This document shows, piece after piece, positions 23,397 through 31,574 of a stretch of 49,120 nucleotides of DNA. Within the stretch, counting starts at the first letter, position 1; each line of letters starts with the position of its first letter. This DNA is from Streptomyces sp. 35G-GA-8 (GTDB lineage Bacteria > Actinomycetota > Actinomycetes > Streptomycetales > Streptomycetaceae): NCBI RefSeq assembly GCF_023534745.1, contig NZ_JAMHJQ010000011.1:263726-312845 (forward strand), given 5' to 3'. The position numbers were made by a program, and so were the translations under genes. The notes under the pieces were generated by a model. The model saw only the letters and a list, made by a program, of their open reading frames with translations. It was not told the origin of the DNA and did no database searches.

Positions 23397-25684
23397 CACG
23401 GGGCCGACGCCATCGGGAGGAGGCCGGGGACGTTCGGCGAGCGGCTGGGCCCGGAGCGGGCAGTGCCGAGCACCGCCGGCAGCGGGCGGCTGTGCACGAT
23501 GTCCAGGCGCGACACCGCGCGGGTGAGGGCCACGTACAGCCGGTGCCGTCCCCGCGCCTCCGCCTCCGCGATGGCCACCGGCTCGACGAGTACGACATGG
23601 TCGTACTCCAGCCCCTTCGCCGCCGTCGCGGGCAGCACCGCCACCCGGGCCGCCGAGGCGCCGAGTTCGTCCGGCGTCGCCGTGGCGATACCGGCGGCCG
23701 TGAGTACGGTACGGAGCCGCTCGGCCTCCGGGTCCGCCGCGATGACGCCGATCGAGCCCTCGCGGGTGAGCGCTTTCCGTACGGCCTCGGTCACCGCGCC
23801 CGCCAGATCGCCCACCTCAGGCACCTGACGTACCGTCAACTCGCCGTCCCCGCGCAGGGAACGGGCCGGGGGTACGTCGACATCCAGCGAGGCGAGCAGC
23901 CGGTTGGCGAGTTCCACGACCGCTCCCGGGACCCGGAATCCGGTGGTCAGCGGGGTGACCGTGGCGTCCGGCCGGCCCAGATGGGCGAGGAGTTCGGGCC
24001 AGGAGCGGGCGGCCCAGGGCGTGGTGCCCTGGGCGAGATCGCCCAGCACCGTCAGCGAGCCGAACTCCGCCCGGCGGGCGATCGCCCGGCACTCCATCGG
24101 GGACAGGTCCTGCGCCTCGTCGATGACGATATGGCCGTATCCCTCGGGGTGTTCGATGAGGCCCGCGAGCTCATCGAGCAGCACCAGATCGGCCGCCGAC
24201 CACGGCAGCCGCCTGGCCGCCCGCGCGGACAATGGAGGGGCGGAGGGAGCGCGTGTACGGGCGGAGGGCGTACGGGCGGAACGCCTCGCCCGTTGGATCG
24301 CGCGCCGTTCCTCGGGGGTGAGGATGCCCTCGGCCGCCGACTCCGGATCGGCGAGCAGAGCCGCCAGCACCTCCTCGGGCGCCGCTTTGGGCCAGACCGT
24401 GTCGAGGTACGCGGTGACCGCCCGCGAGCCGGCCACCCGCCGCACCCACGCCGCGGACTGCGGGCCCGCCCGCCGTTCCGCCCGGAGCTGGATCTCCCGT
24501 ACGGCGCGGCTGCGGACCCGTTCCCTGCCCAGGGCGTACGGAGGCGCCTCGGCCCGTACCTCCGCCACGATCCGCGCCAGCTCGTCGAGCCCGAGGCGCC
24601 AGCGGTACGAACCGTCCGGGACGGTGAGCGGCTCGGCGGGCGCCGCGACCCGCCCGTACAGCGCCCGGCGCAGCACTTCGGCCATCCGGGCGTCATGCTT
24701 GACGACCGCCGCCGCCTCCGGGTCCTCCGCGCGCACCGGATGGCGGGCGATCTCGTCACCGACCGTCGACTGCCGGATGCCGATCTCCCCGAGGGTGGGC
24801 AGCACTTCGGAGATATAGGAGAGGAAGGTGCGGTTGGGGCCGAGGATCAGCAGGCCGCCACGTTGGATCCGGCGTGGATACGTATAGAGGAGGTAGGCGG
24901 CACGGTGCAGCCCGACGGCGGTCTTGCCGGTGCCCGGGGCGCCCTGGACACAGACGGAGCGGGTGAGGTCGGACCGTACGAGATCGTCCTGTTCCGGCTG
25001 GATGGTGGCCGCGATGTCGCGCATCGGACCGACGCGGGGGCGTTCGATCTCGCCGGTGAGGATCGCGCTCCTGGCCGGGAGCGCGCCGTTCCCCGCGCCG
25101 TTCCCCGGGCCGTTCCCCGGGCCGCTCCCCGGGCCGCTCCCCGGAGCGGACCCCTCGGCCGTCAGCCCCTCGGCCGTCAGCCCCTCGGCCGTCAGCCGCT
25201 CGGCCGTCAGCCGCTCGTCCTCCAGGCTGGTCAGATCCTCCGGCGCCCCCTTGCTCCAGGGCGCCCAGCCGAACCGACGGCGCACGGTGACGCCCTGCGG
25301 ATCGCGCGCGCTCGCCCGGTAGAAGGCGCGCGAGACCGGCGCGCGCCAGTCGATGACGAGGGGCGGCGCCGAGGGGTGTTCACTGATCCGGCGCCGGCCG
25401 ATGTGGTAGCTCTGGCCGCTGTGATCGCCGTCCGGCGCCACCCCGAAGTCGAGCCTGCCGAAGAAGAGCGGGCTGTCGGGCTCCAGCCGCAGTTCCTTGG
25501 CGCGACTGCGCAGATGGCGGCCGAGGACCTCGGCGTCCGCGCCGGAGGCGAAGGCGTTCTCGCCGGTGACGACCTGTTCGTGCGCGTCGTCCACCATGCC
25601 CGTCAGCGCGGCGCGGCAGGTCTCGTGGTAGGTCCGTTCGCGATCGAGCTCACGGTCGAGTTCACGGTTGCGTTCGCCGTTCAT
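23360..25684 (-). CDS. HelD-family RNA polymerase-associated ATPase (second copy)
   Basis: The 774-residue UvrD-like protein has a charged helical N-terminus (1-80), VIDWRAPVSRAFYRA (about 110-124), Walker A GAPGTGKT (about 248-255), VIDEAQDLS, and C-terminal motifs KGLEYDHVVLVEP and LYVALTRAVSRLDI. It differs from helR in length and carries a low-complexity insert (about 158-200) made of LTAEG and GPGSG/GPGNG repeats. It probably also recycles or protects RNA polymerase, but has no rifamycin element upstream. Instead, paired ACTCGGTWA repeats lie before its ATG (25684), near a TetR gene on the same strand. No good ribosome site is seen. Its stop lies within the end of the converging OYE gene. 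Confidence 0.88.
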   Translation of the reverse strand: MNGERNRELDRELDRERTYHETCRAALTGMVDDAHEQVVTGENAFASGADAEVLGRHLRSRAKELRLEPDSPLFFGRLDFGVAPDGDHSGQSYHIGRRRISEHPSAPPLVIDWRAPVSRAFYRASARDPQGVTVRRRFGWAPWSKGAPEDLTSLEDERLTAERLTAEGLTAEGLTAEGSAPGSGPGSGPGNGPGNGAGNGALPARSAILTGEIERPRVGPMRDIAATIQPEQDDLVRSDLTRSVCVQGAPGTGKTAVGLHRAAYLLYTYPRRIQRGGLLILGPNRTFLSYISEVLPTLGEIGIRQSTVGDEIARHPVRAEDPEAAAVVKHDARMAEVLRRALYGRVAAPAEPLTVPDGSYRWRLGLDELARIVAEVRAEAPPYALGRERVRSRAVREIQLRAERRAGPQSAAWVRRVAGSRAVTAYLDTVWPKAAPEEVLAALLADPESAAEGILTPEERRAIQRARRSARTPSARTRAPSAPPLSARAARRLPWSAADLVLLDELAGLIEHPEGYGHIVIDEAQDLSPMECRAIARRAEFGSLTVLGDLAQGTTPWAARSWPELLAHLGRPDATVTPLTTGFRVPGAVVELANRLLASLDVDVPPARSLRGDGELTVRQVPEVGDLAGAVTEAVRKALTREGSIGVIAADPEAERLRTVLTAAGIATATPDELGASAARVAVLPATAAKGLEYDHVVLVEPVAIAEAEARGRHRLYVALTRAVSRLDIVHSRPLPAVLGTARSGPSRSPNVPGLLPMASAPCYRTSSRQPLTG
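25078..25215. repeat. In-gene tandem repeats coding the HelD insert
   Basis: Two arrays lie inside the second HelD gene: GCCGTTCCCCGG-type 12-mers (about 25085-25145) and five 15-bp copies of CCCTCGGCCGTCAGC type (about 25152-25210). They encode the Gly/Pro/Asn and LTAEG repeats. Both periods are multiples of three, so copy-number change keeps the frame. Confidence 0.8.
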
Positions 25685-25700
25685 CCCACCGAGGATAACG

Positions 25701-25726
25701 TAACCGAGTTAAAAACATTACCGAGT
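25701..25726. promoter_or_regulatory. Paired operator-like repeats before the second HelD gene
   Basis: TAACCGAGT (25701-25709) and TTACCGAGT (25718-25726) are direct repeats 17 bases apart; the first is also the centre of the palindrome TAACCGAGTTA. They lie 17-42 bases before the HelD ATG and after the stop of the TetR gene, a plausible site for that TetR or another regulator. Confidence 0.45.
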
Positions 25727-25765
25727 CTCACTACTTTCTCCGGTCGCGCTCACCAGAGGTCGCGC

Positions 25766-26392
25766 TCACCAGAGATTGAGCCCGGAGCGCAGCTGTCCGA
25801 AGGCCAGCTCCGCCGCCTCGACGGCGTCCGGATACACCTCCTCGACGCTCTCCCCCGTCGTGATCCTCCGCCAGTTCTCCTCCGCGAGGACGCGCTGTAC
25901 GGCGATGATCTGGCACGAGCCGAGCGCACCCCCGATCCCGCCGCCGAGAGCCCCGGCCAGTGCCGCCTCGGAGCGCCGCTGAAACCCGTACAGCCTGGCC
26001 ACCAGACTCGGAGTCCCGTAGAGCAGCCGGTGGTACGCCAGCACCTCGTCGGCGTCATTGAGCCCGGTCACCGGGTCCCGCCGGTCGAGTCCCGCCAGGA
26101 AGTGCAGCCGCAGGGCATCGAGCGGACGCACGCCGTCGGGCCTGCCGGCGACCACCCGGGCCGCCTCGTCCTCGTGGTCGGCGAAGCGGTGCAGTACCAG
26201 ATCCTCCTTGGTCGGGAAGTACCGGAAGAGGGTGGGCTTGGAGACCTCGGCCGCGGCGGCGACCTCCGCGACCGACACCCGGTCGAAGTCCTTCGCGAGG
26301 AAGAGCCGGATCGCGGCGTCGGAGATCTCCCGGTACCGCTGCTGTTTCTTGCGTTCGCGCAGACCGAGGTCCTGGAGGTCCTGATCGTTCAT
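25766..26392 (-). CDS. TetR/AcrR family regulator
   Basis: The 208-residue protein has a standard TetR DNA-binding domain (about 13-60: RERKKQQRYREISDAAIRLFLAKDFDRVSVAEVAAAAEVSKPTLFRYFPTKEDL) and a helical C-terminal domain of the kind found in many mycofactocin/MftR-like actinobacterial TetRs. ATG 26392 has TACGCT eight bases upstream and no ribosome site, so it may be leaderless; GTG 26398 is an alternative. It is divergent from the quinone oxidoreductase-like gene (95-base gap) and 81 bases upstream of the second HelD gene on the same strand. It could control either; the ligand is unknown. Confidence 0.9.
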   Translation of the reverse strand: MNDQDLQDLGLRERKKQQRYREISDAAIRLFLAKDFDRVSVAEVAAAAEVSKPTLFRYFPTKEDLVLHRFADHEDEAARVVAGRPDGVRPLDALRLHFLAGLDRRDPVTGLNDADEVLAYHRLLYGTPSLVARLYGFQRRSEAALAGALGGGIGGALGSCQIIAVQRVLAEENWRRITTGESVEEVYPDAVEAAELAFGQLRSGLNLW

Positions 26393-26414
26393 GACCACGA
26401 AGCGTACGCAGCGC

Positions 26415-26445
26415 TTGACCTCAACCGGACTTGAAGTTCAACACT
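26415..26445 (+). promoter_or_regulatory. 19-bp-spaced promoter of MerR type before the oxidoreductase gene
   Basis: TTGACC (26415-26420) is separated by 19 bases from AACACT (26440-26445). The spacer is an imperfect palindrome (ACCTCAA, six bases, TTGAAGT). An over-long, palindromic spacer is the hallmark of promoters activated by MerR/SoxR-family proteins, but no MerR gene is nearby. Confidence 0.5.
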
Positions 26446-26486
26446 CGCCGTAAGGAACAACGCGAGCAACAACACAGGGTGGGGAT

Positions 26487-27458
26487 ATGCGTGCAGCTCG
26501 GGTGACGGCTTTCGGGGGTCCCGAGGTCCTGGTGACGGCCGAGGTGCCCGACCCGGTGGCGGGTCCGGGCGAAGTGGTGATCGCCGTCGCGGTGGTGGAC
26601 ACGATCTTCGTACAGACGCAGGTACGGGCGGGCTGGGGGCAGGAGTACTTCCCCGTGCGGCCCCCGTACATCCTGGGCGGCGGAGTCGCCGGTACGGTGC
26701 GCTCGGTCGGCGCGGGGGTGGACGCCGACTGGACCGGTCGGCGCGTCGTGGCCTCGATCGGCATCACCGGCGGCTCGGCAGAGCTGGTCGCGACCCCGGT
26801 CGAGTCGCTGGTGCCCGTACCGGACGGCCTCCCGTTCCCGACGGCCGCCGCGGTGTTCCAGGACGGTGTCACCGCCCTGGCCCTCATGGACCTCACCGGG
26901 GTGACCGCGGACGAACGGGTACTGATCACCGGCGCGTCCGGCGGCATGGGCACGCTGATGGTCCAACTCGCCAAGGCCCGGGGCGCGTACGTCGTGGGCG
27001 TCGCGCGGGGCGAGCGGAAGACCGCTCTCGTACGGGAGTTGGGCGCCGACGCCGTGATCGACGGAGCCCACGACGACTGGCCGGCGCGCGCCCGCGAGGC
27101 GCTGGGCGCGCGGGGCGCGGATGTCGTCCTGGAGGGCGTGGGGGGTGGGATGGGCCTGGCAGCCTTCCCGTTGACGGCGGACGGCGGTCGCTTCTCGGCG
27201 CACGGCGCACCGACGGGCGGCTTCGCCCCGGTGGACGCGCGCCACGCGGCGGACCGGAGGATCAGGCTGCTGGGCATCGCGGACGTGCGGATCCCACGGG
27301 GGGAGAGCGTACGGCTGGCGGCGCGAGCCCTCGCGGAAACGGCGGCGGGCCGGCTGCGCCCGGTGATCGGCGGCACGTTCCCCCTGGACGAGGCGGCGGA
27401 CGCGCACCGGGCGATCGAGGGCCGCGGCCTGCTGGGAAAGGTCCTGCTGACGGTCTGA
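26487..27458 (+). CDS. Zinc-independent quinone oxidoreductase-like MDR protein
   Basis: The 323-residue protein is a medium-chain dehydrogenase/reductase of the quinone oxidoreductase type: N-terminal GroES-like fold (FGGPEVLVTAEVPDP), GGGVAGTVRSVGAGV, then a Rossmann domain with VLITGASGGMGTLMVQLAKARGAYVVGVAR (about 150-180), where the NADPH-binding motif reads GASGGMG, and GADAVID. The cysteine/histidine zinc ligands of alcohol dehydrogenases are not visible, so it should be a zinc-free NADPH-dependent enone or quinone reductase. ATG 26487 follows GGGTGGGGAT. The gene is divergent from a TetR gene. Its end runs into an 8-bp tandem repeat. Confidence 0.9.
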   Translation: MRAARVTAFGGPEVLVTAEVPDPVAGPGEVVIAVAVVDTIFVQTQVRAGWGQEYFPVRPPYILGGGVAGTVRSVGAGVDADWTGRRVVASIGITGGSAELVATPVESLVPVPDGLPFPTAAAVFQDGVTALALMDLTGVTADERVLITGASGGMGTLMVQLAKARGAYVVGVARGERKTALVRELGADAVIDGAHDDWPARAREALGARGADVVLEGVGGGMGLAAFPLTADGGRFSAHGAPTGGFAPVDARHAADRRIRLLGIADVRIPRGESVRLAARALAETAAGRLRPVIGGTFPLDEAADAHRAIEGRGLLGKVLLTV

Positions 27459-27461
27459 TCG

Positions 27462-27512
27462 GGCTGACGGGTTGACGGGCTGACGGGCTGACGGGCTGAC
27501 GGGCTGACGGGC
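27462..27512. repeat. 8-bp tandem repeat between two converging genes
   Basis: About seven copies of CGGGCTGA (one CGGGTTGA) fill the 53 bases between the oxidoreductase stop and the TetR stop. The period of eight puts a TGA in all three plus-strand frames. Confidence 0.9.
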
Positions 27513-28303
27513 TAACTCACCCGACCCCGCCTCCGCACCAGCGCCTCGACCCCGTCCAGCACGCAGTCGAGGCCGAAGGTGAACTCCGTGTCCGGGCCGT
27601 CCTCGCCGTCCAGGCCGCCGGCCGCCAGCAGTTCGGCGACCGCAGGGTAGCGGGCCGGGTCGGCCAGTCTGCGGAGCGTGCGTCCATAGCCCGCCATGAC
27701 CTGCTGGGCCGATGAGCCGCTTGCCTTGATGGCCGTGTCCAGGTCGGACATCAGCATCGCCTCGTTCCGTACGAAGCCGCTGACCAGCAGGATCACCGAT
27801 ATCTTCGTGCCGTCGTCCAGCCCTGTGCCGGCCAGGGCGTTGAGGCCGCGCTCCCACCACGCCACCGAGTTGGGGGTCACGGGCGGGCCCGAGATCGGGA
27901 TGCGCAGCGCCCACAGGTCCCGGTGGTACGCCTCGCGCTGCGTCCAGGCCCAGTGGGCCAGCGCCTCGCGCCAGCCGGTGCCGGGCTCCGGCGGGGCGGG
28001 GGGCGCGCCGATGGCCGCCTCATGCATCAGGACGTACAGCTCGTCCTTGGCCGCGACATAGCGGTACAGCGACATCGTGGAGACGCCCAGTTCCTTGGCG
28101 ACCCGCCCCATGGAGACCGCGCCCAGCCCTTCCGCCCGTGCGACACCGACCGCCGCGTCGACGATCCGCGTCAGGCCGATGCCGGGCTTGGGCCCCTTGG
28201 CCGGGCGTTCCCGCAGTCCCCAGGCGGCCTCGATGCTGGCGGGCAGCCCCGTACCACCGGCACCGCCACCGGCACCGCCGCCATCACCATCAGCGATCGC
28301 CAT
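27512..28303 (-). CDS. TetR family regulator beside the DrrAB-like exporter
   Basis: The 263-residue protein has a Gly-rich leader (GDGGGAGGGAGG), a TetR helix-turn-helix (about 45-95: LTRIVDAAVGVARAEGLGAVSMGRVAKELGVSTMSLYRYVAAKDEL) and a TetR_C_1-type ligand domain ending FTFGLDCVLDGVEALV. This subclass commonly represses adjacent drug exporters. ATG 28303 is chosen because AGAAGGGTGG precedes it; an in-frame ATG at 28324 lacks a site. It is divergent from the ABC transporter genes, with two palindromes in the 126-base intergenic region. The likely ligand is a substrate of the exporter. Confidence 0.92.
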   Translation of the reverse strand: MAIADGDGGGAGGGAGGTGLPASIEAAWGLRERPAKGPKPGIGLTRIVDAAVGVARAEGLGAVSMGRVAKELGVSTMSLYRYVAAKDELYVLMHEAAIGAPPAPPEPGTGWREALAHWAWTQREAYHRDLWALRIPISGPPVTPNSVAWWERGLNALAGTGLDDGTKISVILLVSGFVRNEAMLMSDLDTAIKASGSSAQQVMAGYGRTLRRLADPARYPAVAELLAAGGLDGEDGPDTEFTFGLDCVLDGVEALVRRRGRVS

Positions 28304-28355
28304 CGTGTCCACCCTTCTCCGCACGCTCCCCGCTTGACGCCCATCCTAGTAATGC

Positions 28356-28389
28356 GTAACCCTTACACAGTAGCGCGTATGTCATACGC
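28356..28389. promoter_or_regulatory. Two palindromes between TetR and ABC exporter genes
   Basis: GTAACCCTTAC (28356-28366, arms GTAA/TTAC) and GCGTATGTCATACGC (28375-28389, perfect 7-bp arms around T) lie between the divergent starts. On the minus strand TAGGAT (rc of 28345-28350) is a fair -10 box for the TetR gene. These are the expected operators for repression of both directions. Confidence 0.6.
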
Positions 28390-28429
28390 AATAGATCAGC
28401 GGCAGCACAGCGGAACAAGGGGAATGTCC

Positions 28430-29395
28430 ATGACCTCGCACCCGGCCATCGAGGCCACCGGCCTCGAAAAGTCGTACGGAAAGGGAAGCGCGCGGGTGAG
28501 AGTCCTGCGCGGGATTGATCTTCGTGTCGAACGCGGCACGGTCTTCGCGCTCCTCGGCCCCAACGGCGCGGGCAAGACGACGGCCGTACGGATTCTCACC
28601 ACCCTCACCACCGCCGACAGCGGCACCGCCAGGGTCGCCGGGTACGACGTCGTCGCCGACCGGCGCAGGGTGCGCGGCGCCATCAGCCTGACCGGGCAGT
28701 TCGCCGCCGTGGACGAGAAACAGACCGGCGAGGAGAACCTCCGCATGATGGCCCGTCTCAGCGGGCTCTCCAGGGCCGACGCGCGCCGCCGCGCCACCGG
28801 GCTCCTCGACCGCTTCGGCCTCGCCGGCGCGGGCGGGCGGCTCGCCGTCACCTACTCCGGCGGCATGCGGCGCCGGCTCGATCTGGCCGCCGGTCTGGTC
28901 GGCGACCCCGAGGTGGTCTTCCTGGACGAACCGACCACCGGCCTCGACCCGCGCAGCCGCCAGGAGCTGTGGCAGGTCGTACGGGACCTCTCCGCGCGCG
29001 GCGCCACCGTCTTCCTGACCACCCAGTACCTGGAGGAGGCCGACCAGTTGGCGGACCGTATCGCGGTGGTCGACCACGGTCTGGTGGTCGCCGAGGGCAC
29101 GGCGGAGGAGTTGAAGAGCCGGGTCGCGGGCCACCGCCTCGATCTCGTACTGACCAGCCGCGAGGCCTATCTCCGCCTCGCGTCCCGCGCTGTCCACCAC
29201 GCGCCCGAGAGCCTCACGCTCGGGCTGCCGACCGACGGCACCGCCGCGCGGGTGCGCGCCCTGCTGGACGAGATCGACCCGGACGGTACCGAGGTGGCGC
29301 GCTTCGCGCTGCACGGCGCCACCCTCGACGATGTCTTCCTCGCGCTGACGGGCGCGGCCCCGGCGAGCCAGGAGCAGGAGCCCACCCATGTCTGA
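28430..29395 (+). CDS. ABC exporter ATP-binding protein, DrrA-like
   Basis: The 321-residue ATPase has Walker A GPNGAGKT (43-50), Q-loop region LTGQFAAVDEKQTGEENL, signature YSGGMRRRLDLA (about 144), Walker B VVFLDEPTTGLDP and switch TTQYLEEADQLADRI, with a C-terminal extension like that of daunorubicin-resistance DrrA (DDVFLALTG). It powers export of a small, probably aromatic or polyketide-like, drug with the next gene's permease. ATG 28430 is preferred over 28424 because AAGGGG stands seven bases before it. The stop overlaps the permease start by eight bases, so the two are translationally coupled. The divergent TetR is the likely regulator. Confidence 0.94.
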   Translation: MTSHPAIEATGLEKSYGKGSARVRVLRGIDLRVERGTVFALLGPNGAGKTTAVRILTTLTTADSGTARVAGYDVVADRRRVRGAISLTGQFAAVDEKQTGEENLRMMARLSGLSRADARRRATGLLDRFGLAGAGGRLAVTYSGGMRRRLDLAAGLVGDPEVVFLDEPTTGLDPRSRQELWQVVRDLSARGATVFLTTQYLEEADQLADRIAVVDHGLVVAEGTAEELKSRVAGHRLDLVLTSREAYLRLASRAVHHAPESLTLGLPTDGTAARVRALLDEIDPDGTEVARFALHGATLDDVFLALTGAAPASQEQEPTHV

Positions 29396-30155
29396 CGCGC
29401 TCGCGTCCTCCCGTACCCACGCCCTCACGATGGCCGCTCGCGGCATCCGTCTCAGCAGGCGCAATATCGACGCCGTCATCACCGCGATGATGCTGCCGAT
29501 CATGCTCATGCTGATCTTCGTCTACTTCTTCGGCGGCGCCATCGACACGGGCACGGAGTACGTGACCTACGTCGTCCCCGGCGTCCTGCTCCTCTGCGCC
29601 GGCTTCGGCTCGTCCAGCACCGCCGTGAGCGTCAGCGAGGACATGAAGGGCGGCATCATCGACCGCTTCCGCTCCCTCGACATCGGCGGCGCGTCGATCC
29701 TCGCCGGGCATGTCACGGCGAGCGTCGCCCGTAACGTCGTCTCGACGGCGCTCGTTCTCGGCGTCGCTCTCCTCATCGGCTTCCGCCCGTCGACCACACC
29801 CGCCGCCGCGCTCGCCGCCGCCGGCATCCTGTTCGCCTTCATCGTGGCCATCTCCTGGCTCTCGGCGGCGATCGGTCTGCTCGCCAAGTCCCCCGAGGCG
29901 GCGGGCGGGTTCACGTTCTTCATGATGTTCCTGCCCTACCCGAGCAGCGCCTTCGTCCCGATCGACACCATGCCGGGCTGGCTCCACGGCTTCGCCGACC
30001 ACCAGCCGGTCACCTCGGTCATCGAGTCCCTGCGCGGACTGCTGCTCGGCCTGCCGGTCGGCTCGGCGCCCTGGGTGGCGCTGGCGTGGTGCGCCGGGCT
30101 CCTGGCGCTCGCGCTCGGCCTGTCAGGGGTGCTGTTCAGGGTGCGGACGGCGTGA
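29388..30155 (+). CDS. ABC exporter permease, DrrB-like (ABC-2 type)
   Basis: The 255-residue membrane protein has six predicted membrane segments, beginning with VITAMMLPIMLMLIFVYFFGGAI and ending with ALAWCAGLLALALGLSGVLF, the ABC-2 pattern. The conserved ABC-2 signature region reads FFMMFLPYPSSAFVPIDTMPGWLHGFADHQPVT, typical of DrrB partners. It forms the membrane channel for the ATPase encoded directly before it. The gene starts within the ATPase's last codons. Substrate unknown. Confidence 0.93.
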   Translation: MSDALASSRTHALTMAARGIRLSRRNIDAVITAMMLPIMLMLIFVYFFGGAIDTGTEYVTYVVPGVLLLCAGFGSSSTAVSVSEDMKGGIIDRFRSLDIGGASILAGHVTASVARNVVSTALVLGVALLIGFRPSTTPAAALAAAGILFAFIVAISWLSAAIGLLAKSPEAAGGFTFFMMFLPYPSSAFVPIDTMPGWLHGFADHQPVTSVIESLRGLLLGLPVGSAPWVALAWCAGLLALALGLSGVLFRVRTA

Positions 30156-30194
30156 GGTCCTCGGGCCGCCCGGACGGCTTCCGGGCGGCCGACA

Positions 30195-31439
30195 TCAGAA
30201 GACGTCCGGGCACCAAGGACGACGCGCCGTACGGAACAGCGTCTCCGCGACCGCCGCCGCCCCCGGCCGCTCCTCGGTGAGCAGGCCGAGCGCGGCGAGG
30301 CGCACCGCCGACTCGTCCCCCAGGTACAGCGCACCCAGTTCCCGTACGTCCAGGGCGATGTCCGGAGACTCCGTGGTCGGCGCGCAGACCCCGCCCTCCG
30401 GCGTCCCCTCCAGCCGGAACCGCCCGCCCGCCAGACCGACCCTGTCGTGGATCTCCAGCGTCAGCGCGGCCGGCACGGCGTATGTACGCGCCTCCAGGGC
30501 CCGTACGGTGTCGAGGATCCGTACCCACAGGAAGTCCGCCTGCGTCACGATCCGTGCCGCGCGGGGATCGGGAAGGAACCGGGGCAGCAGATCGTCCGTG
30601 GCGCGGTACCCCGTCCTGACCGTGGTGATCCAGTCGATCGAGCAGACGAAGTGCCACAGCGCCCGCTCCGCCGCCGGGGTCAGCGCGATCAGCTTCCGTA
30701 CCGACGCGGTGTTCAGCGGCTGCTTGGCGTCGCCCCAGTTGTCGTCGGAGGCGTAGGTGACCAGGCCCTCGATCTCACCGGCCGCCGAGCGGTACACCGC
30801 GTTGAAGGGCTCCGTCCAGGGCACGCCGGACGGCGTCCGACCCGTGTCGACGTTCCACCAGCGCTCATCGCGGTCGATCGCGCCGTGCTGCCGCACCCGG
30901 AAGCGTTCATGCAGGTCGGGGCCGAGTTTGCGGACGTCCGCGAGGTCGATCAGATCGATCCTGCCGCCGTCGTCGGGCCCCGACCGCCGTGGATCAAGTC
31001 CGGTACGCGCCACATCGATCGCCCACTCGGTGATCCCGGCGGCGGGGCCGAACCCGTACCGCCCGTAGATCGGGTACTCGGCGGCGATCAGCGTGGCGAC
31101 GGCGTCCCCGCGCTCCTTCGCCGCCGCCAGATCGGCGGCCATCATCCGGCTGAGCAGTCCGCGCCGACGGTGGGTGGGCGACACGGTCACGTTGCTGATC
31201 GCGTCCGCCGGGAGCACGGCGCCGCCGACGACCGTCAGTTCCTGCGCGAAGGACCGGAACGTGGCGACGCAGCGCCCCTCGTCGAAGGCGCCGCGCGTAC
31301 GGGCCGGTTCGAGGTGCGCCGTCCGCGCGGCCGTCTGTTCGTCCGAGCTGCCCGGCGCCCGTAGAAACCCGGTGGCCAGGGCGCGCAGCCAGTCGGGATA
31401 CTCGGATTCGGTGACCGTACGGACGTCGACAGTGCTCAT
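30195..31439 (-). CDS. Eis-like GNAT acetyltransferase
   Basis: The 414-residue protein follows the Eis architecture: an N-terminal GNAT domain with acetyl-CoA loop [17 protein letters not shown] (about 80-96) and the active-site tyrosine region [12 protein letters not shown] (about 120-131), a second GNAT-like domain, and a sterol-carrier-like C-terminal domain ending in phenylalanine (WCPDVF), the free carboxylate of which is catalytic in Eis. Mycobacterial Eis acetylates aminoglycosides at several amines, so a resistance role is plausible here, but many Streptomyces copies have unknown substrates. ATG 31439 is preceded by TAGCGT seven bases upstream (leaderless); extension to 31523 is unsupported. 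Confidence 0.92.
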   Translation of the reverse strand: MSTVDVRTVTESEYPDWLRALATGFLRAPGSSDEQTAARTAHLEPARTRGAFDEGRCVATFRSFAQELTVVGGAVLPADAISNVTVSPTHRRRGLLSRMMAADLAAAKERGDAVATLIAAEYPIYGRYGFGPAAGITEWAIDVARTGLDPRRSGPDDGGRIDLIDLADVRKLGPDLHERFRVRQHGAIDRDERWWNVDTGRTPSGVPWTEPFNAVYRSAAGEIEGLVTYASDDNWGDAKQPLNTASVRKLIALTPAAERALWHFVCSIDWITTVRTGYRATDDLLPRFLPDPRAARIVTQADFLWVRILDTVRALEARTYAVPAALTLEIHDRVGLAGGRFRLEGTPEGGVCAPTTESPDIALDVRELGALYLGDESAVRLAALGLLTEERPGAAAVAETLFRTARRPWCPDVF

Positions 31440-31574
31440 GGTCGTCACGCTAAGCGGTCCCGGCGGCCCGCCGCATCCGGATTTTCGCCGGCCGACCGGC
31501 GCCCCGGAGACCCCCTGAGACATCGGAGTCCCGGACCTCCCGGAGACCCGGGGAACGGACAGTACCGAACGACC

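Noticed and set aside
25685-25765. Rifamycin-associated element for the second HelD gene
   Set aside because: No CTTGCGGCAAG-type inverted repeat is present; only ACTCGGTWA repeats were found.
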